Source of the DNA: Duganella phyllosphaerae
Lineage (GTDB): Bacteria > Pseudomonadota > Gammaproteobacteria > Burkholderiales > Burkholderiaceae_D
DNA: 64,000 bases
Reading direction: 5' to 3'
Assembly: GCF_001758785.1 (NCBI RefSeq)
Contig: NZ_LROM01000060.1
Coordinates: 19,630 to 83,629 of the forward strand
Below, piece after piece: positions 19,627 to 28,715 of this stretch. The position numbers and the translations under genes are program-made. The stretch's first letter is position 1. Each line of letters starts with the position of its first letter. The notes under the pieces were generated by a model. The model was given only the letters and a program-made list of their open reading frames with translations, had not been told where the DNA came from and made no database searches.

Positions 19627-20435
19627 CAACAGCAATTCTGACCGACCGCGAATTCTCCCAGTTTCAACGCTTTATCTACGATGCGGCCGGCATCAGCATG
19701 GCGGACGGCAAGCAGGCGCTGGTGAGCGGGCGCCTGGCCCGGCGCCTGGCGCACCACCGGCTCGAGAGCTACAGCGACTACCTGCGCCTGCTGCAAAGCC
19801 GGGCCGATCCCGCCGAGCTGCAAGTGGCGATCGACCTGCTCACCACCAACGAGACCTATTTTTTCCGCGAGCCGAAGCACTTCCAGCTGCTGCGCGACCT
19901 GGCGCTGCAGGCACGGGACAAGGGCCGCGTGCTGCGCGTGTGGAGTGCCGCCAGTTCCAGCGGCGAGGAAGCGTACAGCATCGCCATGGTACTGGCCGAC
20001 GTGCTGGGCGACGCCGCGTGGGAAGTACTGGGCACCGACATCAGCCGCCGGGTGCTGCAACGCGCGCGCAACGGCCACTATCCGCTCGAACGCGCCAGCC
20101 AGATGCCGCACGATTATCTCAGGCGCTTTTGCCTGAAGGGCCAGGGCAGCGAGGACGGCACCATGCTGATCGAACGCGCGCTGCGCCAGCGGGTACAATT
20201 TCAGCAGGTGAATCTGAATGAAACGCTGCCCAGGCTGGGCCAGTTCGACGTGATATTCCTGCGTAACGTGATGATCTACTTTAACCTCGATACCAAGCGC
20301 CAGGTGGTGGCGCGCCTGCTGTCGCTGTTGCGACCGGGCGGCCATTTTTTGATCGGGCATTCGGAAACCCTCAATGACATCAACGACACGCTGTCGGTGG
20401 TGGCGCCATCGGTCTACCGCAAGGACAAGCAATGA
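19623..20435 (+). CDS. cheR: Chemoreceptor glutamate methyltransferase CheR
   Basis: 270 residues. An N-terminal helical CheR domain is followed by the SAM-dependent methyltransferase fold: NETYFFRE, then the SAM-binding segment [19 protein letters not shown] and the [11 protein letters not shown] motif. It methylates glutamates on the MCP coiled coil for adaptation. It overlaps cheW upstream and cheB downstream by 4 nt each, so the adaptation enzymes are made with the array components. No TPR extension is present. Confidence 0.95.
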   Translation: MTTAILTDREFSQFQRFIYDAAGISMADGKQALVSGRLARRLAHHRLESYSDYLRLLQSRADPAELQVAIDLLTTNETYFFREPKHFQLLRDLALQARDKGRVLRVWSAASSSGEEAYSIAMVLADVLGDAAWEVLGTDISRRVLQRARNGHYPLERASQMPHDYLRRFCLKGQGSEDGTMLIERALRQRVQFQQVNLNETLPRLGQFDVIFLRNVMIYFNLDTKRQVVARLLSLLRPGGHFLIGHSETLNDINDTLSVVAPSVYRKDKQ

Positions 20436-21502
20436 GTGACATCAAGGTCATGATTGTCGACGATTCGGCCGTGGTGCGGCAGGTGGTGAGCGCCCTGCTC
20501 AACGCCGCGCCGGGCATCGCCGTTACCTACGCGGTGGCCAACCCGCTGCTGGCGATCGAGCGCATGAAGATGCAGTGGCCCGACGTGATCGTGCTGGACG
20601 TGGAAATGCCGAAGATGGACGGTATCTCGTTCCTGCGCAAGATCATGGCCGAGCGGCCCACGCCGGTGGTGATCTGCTCCACCCTCACCGAGAAGGGCGC
20701 GCAGACGTCGGTGGAGGCGCTGACCGCCGGTGCCGTGGCCGTCATCACCAAGCCGCGCCTGGACCTCAAGCAGTTTTTGCACGACAGCTCGGACGAACTG
20801 GTGGCGGCCGTACGCACGGCCGCCGGCGCCCACGTGGTCAAATCCAGGTACCACGCGCCGCTGCCGCCGGTCCCTGCCAAGCTCAATGCGGACGCCGTGC
20901 TGTCTCTGGGCGATGCGCGGCCCATGACGGCTACCACCGAACGGATCGTCGCCATCGGCACGTCCACCGGTGGCACCCAGGCGCTCGAAGAGGTGCTCAC
21001 GTCCTTGCCGCGGGTTTGCCCCGGCATCGTGGTGGTCCAGCACATGCCCGAAAAATTCACCGCCGCCTTTGCCGCGCGGCTCGACAGCGTATGCGAGGTA
21101 CGGGTCAAGGAGGCCGCCAATAACGACCGCGTGCTGCAAGGCCAGGTGCTGATTGCGCCCGGCGGCAAGCACATGCTCCTGCGCCGCAATGGCGCCCAGT
21201 ATTTCGTGGAAGTGGTCGATGGGCCGTTGGTCAACCGCCACCGGCCGTCGGTGGACGTGCTGTTCCGCTCGACCGCGCGCGCGGCCGGCGCCAATGCGCT
21301 GGGCGTGATCATGACGGGAATGGGCGATGATGGTGCGGCGGGCCTGCTGGAGATGCTCAAGGCGGGTGCACGCACGGTGGCGCAGGACGAGGCGTCGTGC
21401 GTGGTGTACGGCATGCCCAAGGAGGCGGTCAAGCGCGGGGCGGTGGAAAAAACCGTGCCGTTGACGGCGATTTATCGCGAGATCCTGCAGCAGCTGGGCT
21501 GA
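20432..21502 (+). CDS. cheB: Chemotaxis methylesterase/deamidase CheB
   Basis: 356 residues. The receiver domain has phospho-acceptor D56 ([13 protein letters not shown]). The C-terminal esterase domain carries a catalytic triad that lines up with S178 (IGTSTGGT), H204 (VVQHMPEKF) and D300 ([10 protein letters not shown]), with the same spacing as in the classical enzyme. It reverses CheR methylation when phosphorylated by CheA. It is the last gene of the operon and a perfect hairpin starts at its stop codon. No cheD or cheZ is present. Confidence 0.95.
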   Translation: MSDIKVMIVDDSAVVRQVVSALLNAAPGIAVTYAVANPLLAIERMKMQWPDVIVLDVEMPKMDGISFLRKIMAERPTPVVICSTLTEKGAQTSVEALTAGAVAVITKPRLDLKQFLHDSSDELVAAVRTAAGAHVVKSRYHAPLPPVPAKLNADAVLSLGDARPMTATTERIVAIGTSTGGTQALEEVLTSLPRVCPGIVVVQHMPEKFTAAFAARLDSVCEVRVKEAANNDRVLQGQVLIAPGGKHMLLRRNGAQYFVEVVDGPLVNRHRPSVDVLFRSTARAAGANALGVIMTGMGDDGAAGLLEMLKAGARTVAQDEASCVVYGMPKEAVKRGAVEKTVPLTAIYREILQQLG

Positions 21503-21530
21503 CCCCTGAACCCTATGGGGTTCAGGGGTC
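21501..21530. terminator. Perfect 13-bp hairpin after cheB
   Basis: GACCCCTGAACCC and GGGTTCAGGGGTC pair perfectly around a 4-nt loop (TATG). The hairpin starts within the cheB stop codon and lies 8 nt before the end of the convergent methyltransferase gene, so it can act on both strands. A short T run follows after GTACGGG. Confidence 0.7.
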
Positions 21531-21538
21531 GTACGGGT

Positions 21539-22357
21539 TTAAGGCTTGACGAATTTGAGCGTCATGCGATCGCTCTCGCCGATCGCCTGGTACTTGGCGC
21601 GGTCTTCATCCTTGTTGGTGAAGGTTGGCGGCAGCGCCCACACGCCATTCTTGTGGTCGGCCTTGTCCTTCGGATTGGCATTGATTTCCGACTTGGCGGC
21701 CAGCTTGAAGCCTGCCGCTTCGGCCAGGCCGATCACGTACTTCTCGTGCATGTAGCCGGTGCTGGCGGTAGCGTCCTGGGTTTGCGAGGCTGGCAGGCGG
21801 TGCTCCACCACGCCGAACACGCCGCCCGGTTTCAGGCTGTCGTACACGCTGGTAAACAGTGCCTTGAGGTTGTCCGGGCCGGTCGGAATCCAGTTGTGGA
21901 TGTTGCGGAACGTGAGCACCATGTCCACGCTGTTATTCGGTGCGAACTCGTATTTGCGCGGCGGCGAAAACACCCCCAGCGCCACCTTGTTGTACACGGC
22001 CGGATTGGCGTTCAGGCGTTCCATGAAGCGCTCGGCGCCCTTGCGTTCGCGCTCGTTGGGCGAGGCCAGGTCGTTGCCGGCGGCGATCAGCTTGCCGTTG
22101 TCGCGCAGGTAGGGCGCCAGGATCTCGGTGTACCAGCCGGCGCCGGGCGCCAGTTCCACCACCGTCATGTTCGGGCGGATGCCGAAGAAAGTGAGCGTCT
22201 CGTAAGGATGGCGGCTGGCGTCGCGCTGCACGTTGGCGGGCGTGCGCGAGCTGGCGCCGATGGCGGCCTTGAGCTTCGCGTCTACCGCTTGCGCCGAGGC
22301 GCCGCCGGCGGCGAACAGCGTGGTGCAGGCCAGAGCGGCCACGAGGTATTTCTTCAT
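21539..22357 (-). CDS. Exported class I SAM-dependent methyltransferase-like protein
   Basis: 272 residues with a clear Sec signal peptide (MKKYLVAALA ... GASAQA). The start at 22357 is fixed by AGGAG about 8 nt upstream and by the signal; an in-frame extension to 22507 is not needed. The mature part has a Rossmann methyltransferase core with the SAM-site sequence MTVVELAPGAGWYTEIL and a later FRNIHNW motif. SAM is cytosolic, so a periplasmic methyltransferase fold is odd; members of this exported family are common in proteobacteria and their role is unknown to me. It is divergent from the tldD operon. Confidence 0.8.
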   Translation of the reverse strand: MKKYLVAALACTTLFAAGGASAQAVDAKLKAAIGASSRTPANVQRDASRHPYETLTFFGIRPNMTVVELAPGAGWYTEILAPYLRDNGKLIAAGNDLASPNERERKGAERFMERLNANPAVYNKVALGVFSPPRKYEFAPNNSVDMVLTFRNIHNWIPTGPDNLKALFTSVYDSLKPGGVFGVVEHRLPASQTQDATASTGYMHEKYVIGLAEAAGFKLAAKSEINANPKDKADHKNGVWALPPTFTNKDEDRAKYQAIGESDRMTLKFVKP

Positions 22358-22470
22358 ACTCGATCTCCTGAAGGTTCGATGAGGCGATGACGGCGCCGCG
22401 CGCCGCCCTGCGCGATCATGGGCGAGGACCGCACGCAGGTCAAGCGAATCGGCGCTGTCTACCTCCCATG

Positions 22471-22487
22471 TGTAACGCAGTGTATCG
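22471..22487. promoter_or_regulatory. Direct-repeat regulatory motif TGTAACGCAGTGTATCG
   Basis: Two heptamers, TGTAACG and TGTATCG, start 10 bp apart, the layout typical of OmpR/PhoB-family response-regulator sites. The same 17-mer with one change occurs at 41041 upstream of the TonB receptor. Here it lies between the divergent methyltransferase and tldD genes. Confidence 0.4.
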
Positions 22488-22593
22488 CTGTGGTAGATGG
22501 CATACATATTGCTATCGCTATCGTTGATCAGGCGCTAATATTGCCCTGCTGTTGCCCAGGGCGGCTGGCCCGAAAAAAATATCTGGAGAGACG

Positions 22594-24231
22594 ATGGAAC
22601 GACGTGCATTCCTCAATGTAGGTAGTCTGGCGCTGGGCACGATGTTATTGCCCGCCTTTGGCCGTGCGATTGCGGCCGACGAACTGCTTAAACCGGTCGC
22701 CCTGCAGTTCAAGAAAATGCTAGCCGATACCGCGATGACGGCCGCCACCCAGGCCGGCGCCAGCTACTGCGACGTGCGCGTGGGCCGCTACCTGAACCAG
22801 TTCATCACCACCCGCGACCTCAATGTCGAAAACGTCGTCAATACCGAGTCGGCCGGCGTGGGTGTACGTGTGATTGCCGGCGGCGCCTACGGCTTTGCCG
22901 CCACCAACGACATGACGCCCGACGGCGTGGCCGGCGCCGCCCGCCAGGCCGTGGCGATTGCGCGCGCCAACGCCAAGCTGCAAACCGAACCGGTGGTACT
23001 GGCGCCGGTGAAAAGCCTGGGCGAAGTGGCGTGGGCCACGCCCATCGTCAAGGACTGGCGCACGGTGCCGATCAAGGAAAAGGCCGAGCTGCTGATCACC
23101 GCCAACAAGGCCGGCATGGACGGCGGCGCGAACTTCATGCAGTCGATGCTGTTCCAGGTGAACCAGCAAAAATACTTCGCGTCCACCGACGGCTCGTACA
23201 TCGACCAGGACGTGCACCGCCTGTGGATGCCGATGTATGCCACCGCCGTCGACCAGAAAAGCAACAAGTTCCGTACCCGCCAGGGCCTGTCGTCGCCGGT
23301 GGGCATGGGCTACGAATACCTGGACGCGCGCCCCGAGCACAAGGTCAAGGCAGCCGGCGGCGTGGCCACCCTGTACACCAAGTCGTACGACTTGATCGAG
23401 GATGCGCGCGCGGCCGGCAAACAGGCCAGACAGAAGCTCACCGCCAAGTCGGTGGAGCCGGGCAAGTACGACCTGGTGCTCTCGCCCGAGCACCTGTGGC
23501 TGACCATCCACGAATCGGTGGGGCACCCGACCGAGCTCGATCGCGTGCTCGGCTACGAAGCCAATTACGCCGGCACCAGCTTCGCCACGCTCGATAAATG
23601 GGAAACCAGGAAATTCAAGTATGGCTCGCCGATCGTCAACATCGTCGCCGACAAGACCACGCCAGGCTCGCTGGCCAACGTGGGCTACGACGACGAGGGC
23701 GTGCCGTGCAAGCGCTGGGACATCATCAAGGACGGCATCCTGGTCAACTACCAGGCCACGCGCGACCAGGCCGCCATCATCGGCGAGAAGGAGTCACACG
23801 GCTGCTCGTACGCCGACAACTGGAGCAGCGTGCAGTTCCAGCGCATGCCCAATGTGTCGCTGCAGGCCGGTAAAAAGCAGCTCACGCCGGACGAGATGGT
23901 CAAGGACGTCAAGAAGGGGATCTATATCGTCGGTGACGGTTCGTTCTCGATCGACCAGCAGCGCTACAACTTCCAGTTCGGCGGCCAGCTGTATTACGAA
24001 ATCAAGAACGGCAAGATCGGCCAAATGCTCGAGGACGTGGCCTACCAGTCGAACACCCAGGAATTCTGGAACGCCTGTACGGCCATGTGCGACGAGCGCG
24101 ATTGGCGCATGGGCGGCTCCTTCTTCGACGGCAAGGGCCAGCCTTCGCAGGTGTCGGTGGTGTCGCATGGGTCGAGTACCACCCGCTTCAACGGGATCAA
24201 TGTAATCAACACTGCCCGCAAAATCGCCTAG
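22594..24231 (+). CDS. TldD-family metalloprotease, Tat-exported (copy 1)
   Basis: 545 residues. TldD/PmbA proteases cleave unfolded or RiPP-type peptides as a TldD-TldE complex. The zinc motif H306-E-S-V-G-H311 (HExxxH) is present. The N-terminus MERRAFLNVG plus a hydrophobic stretch and AIAAD reads as a twin-arginine signal, unlike the cytosolic E. coli enzyme. The C-terminal GKGQ element has F-F-D before it (residues 510-516), where E. coli TldD carries the third zinc ligand Cys. GGAGAG lies 7 nt before ATG 22594. It is the first gene of a nine-gene operon. A 99-bp palindromic repeat follows the stop codon and separates it from tldE copy 1. Confidence 0.88.
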   Translation: MERRAFLNVGSLALGTMLLPAFGRAIAADELLKPVALQFKKMLADTAMTAATQAGASYCDVRVGRYLNQFITTRDLNVENVVNTESAGVGVRVIAGGAYGFAATNDMTPDGVAGAARQAVAIARANAKLQTEPVVLAPVKSLGEVAWATPIVKDWRTVPIKEKAELLITANKAGMDGGANFMQSMLFQVNQQKYFASTDGSYIDQDVHRLWMPMYATAVDQKSNKFRTRQGLSSPVGMGYEYLDARPEHKVKAAGGVATLYTKSYDLIEDARAAGKQARQKLTAKSVEPGKYDLVLSPEHLWLTIHESVGHPTELDRVLGYEANYAGTSFATLDKWETRKFKYGSPIVNIVADKTTPGSLANVGYDDEGVPCKRWDIIKDGILVNYQATRDQAAIIGEKESHGCSYADNWSSVQFQRMPNVSLQAGKKQLTPDEMVKDVKKGIYIVGDGSFSIDQQRYNFQFGGQLYYEIKNGKIGQMLEDVAYQSNTQEFWNACTAMCDERDWRMGGSFFDGKGQPSQVSVVSHGSSTTRFNGINVINTARKIA

Positions 24232-24330
24232 AGGTCGTTTCAAAAAGACCGCAGCGTCGTTGCAGCGCCTTGCCGTGCAGGCGCACTGTCTTCGGCGCTG
24301 CGCCTAGCTGCGCTCATTTTGAAACAACCT
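24232..24330. repeat. Palindromic intergenic repeat, copy A
   Basis: Starts on the base after the tldD stop codon. Outer arms AGGTCGTTTCAAAA and TTTTGAAACAACCT pair over 14 bp with one mismatch. The ~60-nt core (AGCGTCGTTGCAGC ... CGCTGCGCCT) is about 80% identical to the core of copy B at 55708, while the arms are unrelated to those of copy B. Confidence 0.8.
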
Positions 24331-24348
24331 CATTTGGAGAAAGATAAT

Positions 24349-25686
24349 ATGAAAAACCTCAACCAGGACGACGCCAAGCGCATTTGCGACAAGGTACTGT
24401 CGTTGACCAGCGCCGACCAGTGCGAAGTGAACCTGACCGGCAGCCGTAACGGCAATATCCGCTATGCCCGCAACGCCGTCTCCACCGCGGGGCTGATCGA
24501 AAATACCGAGCTGGCGATTGCGGTCGCCTTCGGCAAAAAGCAGGGTGTCGCCACCCTCAACGAGCTTGACGACAAGTCGATCGAGCGCGCGGTGCGCCGT
24601 GCCGAAGAGCTGGCGCGCCTGGCGCCGGACAACCCGGAGTTCATGCCCACGCCAGCGAAGCAGCAATACAAGGCCAGTGAAACGTTCTTCCAGAAGACCG
24701 CCGACATCGACCCGGAATTCCGCGCCCAGGTGGCTGCCTACAGCATCGAGAACAGCCGCAAGAACAAGCTGGTGGCCGCCGGCTTCTTTACCGACAGCGA
24801 CCGGTTCACGGCGGTGGCCAATTCCAACGGCATCTTCGGCTTCCAGCGCGACACTGGCCTGGACTTCACCATCACGGTGCGCACCGAAGACGGGCGTGGT
24901 TCCGGCTGGGCCAAGCGCAGCGTGGGCGACGCCAGCAAGTTCGACGCGCGCGAAGCGTCCGACGTCGCCATCGAAAAAGCCCTGCGCTCGGTGGAAGCGA
25001 AGGCGCTGGAGCCGGGCCGCTACACGGTGGTGCTGGAGCCGGCCGCCACGTCCGACATCCTGGCCTACATGTTCAACGACTTCGGCGCGCGCGAGGCCGA
25101 CGAGGGCCGCAGCTTCCTGTCTAAAAAAGGCGGCGGCAACCGCAAGGGCGAAAAGCTGTTCGACGAACAGGTCAACGTATGGTCCGATCCATGGGACGCC
25201 AACGTGGCGGTGCTGCCGTGGGATGGCGGCTCGATGCTGGCGCGCGAACGCCAGGATCTGATCAAGAACGGCCGCATCCAGGACCTCAACTACTCGATGT
25301 ACTGGGCCAAGAAGCAGGGCCAGCGCGCGGTGGGTACGCCCGGCAACATCATCATGGGCGGCACCGGCAAGTCCACCGAGGAGCTGATCGCCAACACCAA
25401 AAAGGGTGTGCTGGTCACGCGTACCTGGTATATCCGCATGGTCGATCCGCAGTCGGTGCTGCTGACCGGCCTGACGCGCGACGGCACGTTCTACATCGAG
25501 AACGGCAAGATCAAGCACCCGATCAAGAACTTCCGTTTCAACGAAAGCCCGGTGTCGATGTTGAACAACATCGATGAACTGGGCCGGCCGGAGATTCTGT
25601 CGGGCGACGAGTCGCCGTACCAGTTGCTGGTGCCGGCCATGCGCGTGCGCGATTTCAATTTCACGTCGCTGTCGGACGCGGTGTAA
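24349..25686 (+). CDS. TldE/PmbA-family partner protein (copy 1)
   Basis: 445 residues of the TldD/PmbA fold without HExxxH, as expected for the non-catalytic TldE (PmbA) partner that completes the protease chamber. The start at 24349 has GGAGAAAG ahead of it. It begins directly with MKNLNQDDAKRICD and has no signal peptide, in contrast to the Tat signal on its TldD partner, so export would need co-translocation with TldD. It is followed after 18 nt by the second tldD. Confidence 0.86.
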   Translation: MKNLNQDDAKRICDKVLSLTSADQCEVNLTGSRNGNIRYARNAVSTAGLIENTELAIAVAFGKKQGVATLNELDDKSIERAVRRAEELARLAPDNPEFMPTPAKQQYKASETFFQKTADIDPEFRAQVAAYSIENSRKNKLVAAGFFTDSDRFTAVANSNGIFGFQRDTGLDFTITVRTEDGRGSGWAKRSVGDASKFDAREASDVAIEKALRSVEAKALEPGRYTVVLEPAATSDILAYMFNDFGAREADEGRSFLSKKGGGNRKGEKLFDEQVNVWSDPWDANVAVLPWDGGSMLARERQDLIKNGRIQDLNYSMYWAKKQGQRAVGTPGNIIMGGTGKSTEELIANTKKGVLVTRTWYIRMVDPQSVLLTGLTRDGTFYIENGKIKHPIKNFRFNESPVSMLNNIDELGRPEILSGDESPYQLLVPAMRVRDFNFTSLSDAV

Positions 25687-25704
25687 CTATAAACTGGAGT
25701 ATCA

Positions 25705-27342
25705 GTGGAACGACGTTCATTCTTAAAGGTCAGCGCTGCCGCCGGCGGCAGCTTGCTGATCCCGGTTTTCGGTAACGCGATTGCGGCCGACGAGTTGCTT
25801 AACCCGATGGCCGTGCAGTTCAAGAAGTCGCTGGCCGACGCCGCACTCAATGCAGCCACCAAGGCCGGCGCCAGCTATTGCGACGTGCGCATCGGCCGCT
25901 ACCTGAACCAGTTCATCACCACGCGCAACCTCAACGTGGAAGACATCGTCAACACCGAGTCCTCCGGCGTGGGCGTGCGCGTGATTGCCGGCGGCGCCTA
26001 CGGCTTTTGCTCGACCAACGTGATGACGCTCGATTCGGTGGCCGAGGCCGCGCGCCAGGCCGTGGCGATCGCGCGCGCGAACTCGAAGCTGCAGCTGGAA
26101 CCGGTGGTGCTGGCGCCCGTCAAAGGCGTGGGCGACGTGGCATGGGCCACGCCGTTCAAGAAGGACTGGCGCGCGGTGCCGATCAAGGAAAAGGCCGAGT
26201 TGCTGATCGCCGCCAACAAGGCCGGGCTCGACGCCGGCGCCAACTTCATGCAGGCCAACCTGTTCCAGGTCAACCAGCAAAAATACTTCGCGTCCACCGA
26301 CGGCTCGTACATCGACCAGGACATGCACCGCCTATGGTCGCCATTTACTGCCACCGCCGTGGACAAGGCCAGTAACCGCTTCCGTACCCGCGACGGCCTG
26401 TCGTCGCCGGCAGCGATGGGTTATGAATTCTTTGACGCGCTTCCTGAGCACAAGCTCAAGGCCGCCGGCGGCGTGACCACCTTGTACAACGGCGCGTACG
26501 ACCTGATCGAAGATGCGCGCGCGGCCGGCCGCCAGGCGCGCGAAAAGCTCACCGCCAAGTCGGTGGAACCGGGCAAGTACGACCTGGTGCTCTCGCCCGA
26601 ACACCTGTTCCTGACCATCCACGAATCGGTCGGCCACGCGACGGAACTGGACCGCGTGCTCGGCTACGAAGCCAATTACGCCGGCACCAGCTTTGCCACG
26701 CTCGATAAATGGCAGAGTAAGAAATTCAAGTACGGCGCCGACATCGTCAACTTCATTGCCGACCGCACCACGGCGGGGTCGCTGGGCTGCGTCGGTTACG
26801 ACGACGAGGGCGTGCCGGCCAAGCGCTGGGACATCATCAAGGACGGCATCCTGGTCAACTACCAGGCCACGCGCGACCAGGCCCACGTGATCGGCGAGAA
26901 GGAATCACAAGGCTGCTCGTATGCGGACAGCTGGAGCAGCGTGCAGTTCCAGCGCATGCCCAACGTATCGCTGGCGGCGGGCAAGAAGCAGCTGACGCCC
27001 GACGAGATGATCAAGGACGTCAAGAAAGGCATCTATATTCTCGGCCGTGGTTCGTTCTCGATCGACCAGCAGCGCTACAACTTCCAGTTCGGCGGCCAGC
27101 TGTATTTCGAAATCAAGAACGGCAAGATCGGCAGCCAGCTCGAAGACGTGGCATACCAGTCGAACACCCAGGAATTCTGGAATGCCTGCACCGCGCTGTG
27201 CGATGCGCGCGACTGGCGCATGGGCGGCTCCTTCTTCGATGGCAAGGGCCAGCCGAGCCAGGTGAGCGCGGTGTCGCATGGTTCGCCCACTACGCGCTTC
27301 AACGGCATCAATGTGATCAACACCGCACGCAAGATAGGATAA
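25705..27342 (+). CDS. TldD-family metalloprotease, Tat-exported (copy 2)
   Basis: 545 residues, the same length as copy 1 and highly similar over its whole length, including long identical DNA blocks (for example around 26830-26880 against 23720-23770). The start is GTG with CTGGAGT upstream. The N-terminus MERRSFLKVS is a canonical twin-arginine motif followed by a hydrophobic segment. The zinc motif H306-E-S-V-G-H311 and the FFDGKGQ element sit at identical residue numbers to copy 1. It is followed 2 nt later by tldE copy 2. The pair is a tandem duplicate of the preceding pair. Confidence 0.88.
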   Translation: MERRSFLKVSAAAGGSLLIPVFGNAIAADELLNPMAVQFKKSLADAALNAATKAGASYCDVRIGRYLNQFITTRNLNVEDIVNTESSGVGVRVIAGGAYGFCSTNVMTLDSVAEAARQAVAIARANSKLQLEPVVLAPVKGVGDVAWATPFKKDWRAVPIKEKAELLIAANKAGLDAGANFMQANLFQVNQQKYFASTDGSYIDQDMHRLWSPFTATAVDKASNRFRTRDGLSSPAAMGYEFFDALPEHKLKAAGGVTTLYNGAYDLIEDARAAGRQAREKLTAKSVEPGKYDLVLSPEHLFLTIHESVGHATELDRVLGYEANYAGTSFATLDKWQSKKFKYGADIVNFIADRTTAGSLGCVGYDDEGVPAKRWDIIKDGILVNYQATRDQAHVIGEKESQGCSYADSWSSVQFQRMPNVSLAAGKKQLTPDEMIKDVKKGIYILGRGSFSIDQQRYNFQFGGQLYFEIKNGKIGSQLEDVAYQSNTQEFWNACTALCDARDWRMGGSFFDGKGQPSQVSAVSHGSPTTRFNGINVINTARKIG

Positions 27343-27344
27343 CC

Positions 27345-28682
27345 ATGAAGATGCTCACGCAAGACGAAGCAAAACGGATTTGCGACAATGTGATGGGGCT
27401 GTCGAAAGCCGACGAATGCCGGGTGCAGATTTCGGGCAGCCAGCGCGGCAACGTGCGCTATGCGCGCAACAGCGTCTCCACCGCCGGCCTGGTGCAGAAC
27501 ACCCAGCTCACCGTGAGCGTGGCCTTCGGCAAACGCCAGGGCACGGCGTCGGTGAACGAGTTCGATGACAAGTCGCTGGAAAAAGCCGTACGCCGCGCCG
27601 AGGAAGTAGCGCGCCTGGCGCCGGAGAACCCGGAGTTTCTGCCGGCCGTGAAAGGCCAGTTGTATAAACCGTCGTCCACGTTCAGCGCGGCCACCGCCGC
27701 CATCGATCCCGAGTACCGCGCCAGCGTGGCTGGCGCCAGCATCGAGATGGCCCGCAAGAAGGGCCTGGTTGCCGCCGGCTTCTTCAGCGACACCACCGGT
27801 TTCGAAACGGTGGCCAACTCCAACGGCGTGTTCGGCTACCAGACCCTGACCAACCTTGGTTTCACGGTCACCACCCGCACCGAGGACGGCCTCGGTTCGG
27901 GCTGGGTCACGCGGTCGGCCAACGACGCCGCCAGACTCGACGCCCGCGAGGCATCCGAGATCGCCATCGAAAAGGCGCTCACTTCGGTCAATGCGAAAGC
28001 CATCGAACCGGGGCGCTACACGGTGATCCTGGAGCCGGCCGCCACGTCGGAAATCATCGGCCGCATGTTCGGCGCGTTCGACGCGCGCCAGGCCGACGAG
28101 GGCCGCAGCTTCCTGTCGAAAAAAGGTGGCGGCAATCGGCTCGGTGAAAAGCTGTTCGACGAGCAGGTCAACCTGTGGGCCGATCCGTGGAATCCGGACG
28201 TGCCGGTGCTGGGCTGGGACAATGCCTCGATGCTGGCGCGCGAGCGCACCGACGTGATCAAGGGCGGCAAGATCGCCTCGCTCGACTACACGCCTTACTG
28301 GGCCGAGAAGCAGGGCAAGCGCGCTACCGGCCGCCATGGCAACATGATCATGTCGGGCGGCGGCAAGTCCACCGAGGAGCTGATCGCCTCGACCAAGAAG
28401 GGCGTGCTGGTGACGCGCACCTGGTATATCCGCATGGTCGATCCGCAGTCGCTGCTGCTCACCGGCCTGACGCGCGACGGCACCTTCTACATCGAGAACG
28501 GCAAGATCAAGCACCCGATCAAGAACTTCCGCTTCAACGAAAGCCCGGTCTCTATGCTCAACAATATCGAGGAACTGGGCAAGCCGGTCGTGATCGGCGG
28601 CGACGAAGTGCGCTACCAGATGATGATCCCGCCGATGAAGGTGCGCGACTTTAACTTCACGTCGCTGTCGGACGCGGTGTAG
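27345..28682 (+). CDS. TldE/PmbA-family partner protein (copy 2)
   Basis: 445 residues, the same length as copy 1 and clearly its duplicate, again without HExxxH and without a signal peptide. It starts at ATG 27345, two bases after the tldD copy 2 stop. The C-terminal third (YIRMVDPQS, TRDGTFYIENGKIKHP, DFNFTSLSDAV) is almost identical in the two copies, while the N-terminal third has diverged more, so the two pairs may form different hetero-complexes. The DUF4159 gene follows after 33 nt. Confidence 0.86.
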   Translation: MKMLTQDEAKRICDNVMGLSKADECRVQISGSQRGNVRYARNSVSTAGLVQNTQLTVSVAFGKRQGTASVNEFDDKSLEKAVRRAEEVARLAPENPEFLPAVKGQLYKPSSTFSAATAAIDPEYRASVAGASIEMARKKGLVAAGFFSDTTGFETVANSNGVFGYQTLTNLGFTVTTRTEDGLGSGWVTRSANDAARLDAREASEIAIEKALTSVNAKAIEPGRYTVILEPAATSEIIGRMFGAFDARQADEGRSFLSKKGGGNRLGEKLFDEQVNLWADPWNPDVPVLGWDNASMLARERTDVIKGGKIASLDYTPYWAEKQGKRATGRHGNMIMSGGGKSTEELIASTKKGVLVTRTWYIRMVDPQSLLLTGLTRDGTFYIENGKIKHPIKNFRFNESPVSMLNNIEELGKPVVIGGDEVRYQMMIPPMKVRDFNFTSLSDAV

Positions 28683-28715
28683 GCATCCCGAAATATAACG
28701 AGAGGGCGGACAGCT

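Noticed and set aside
22594..28682. Assembly artefact as explanation for the doubled tldD-tldE genes
   Set aside because: The copies differ at many positions, in start codon and in spacers, so they are genuine paralogues.
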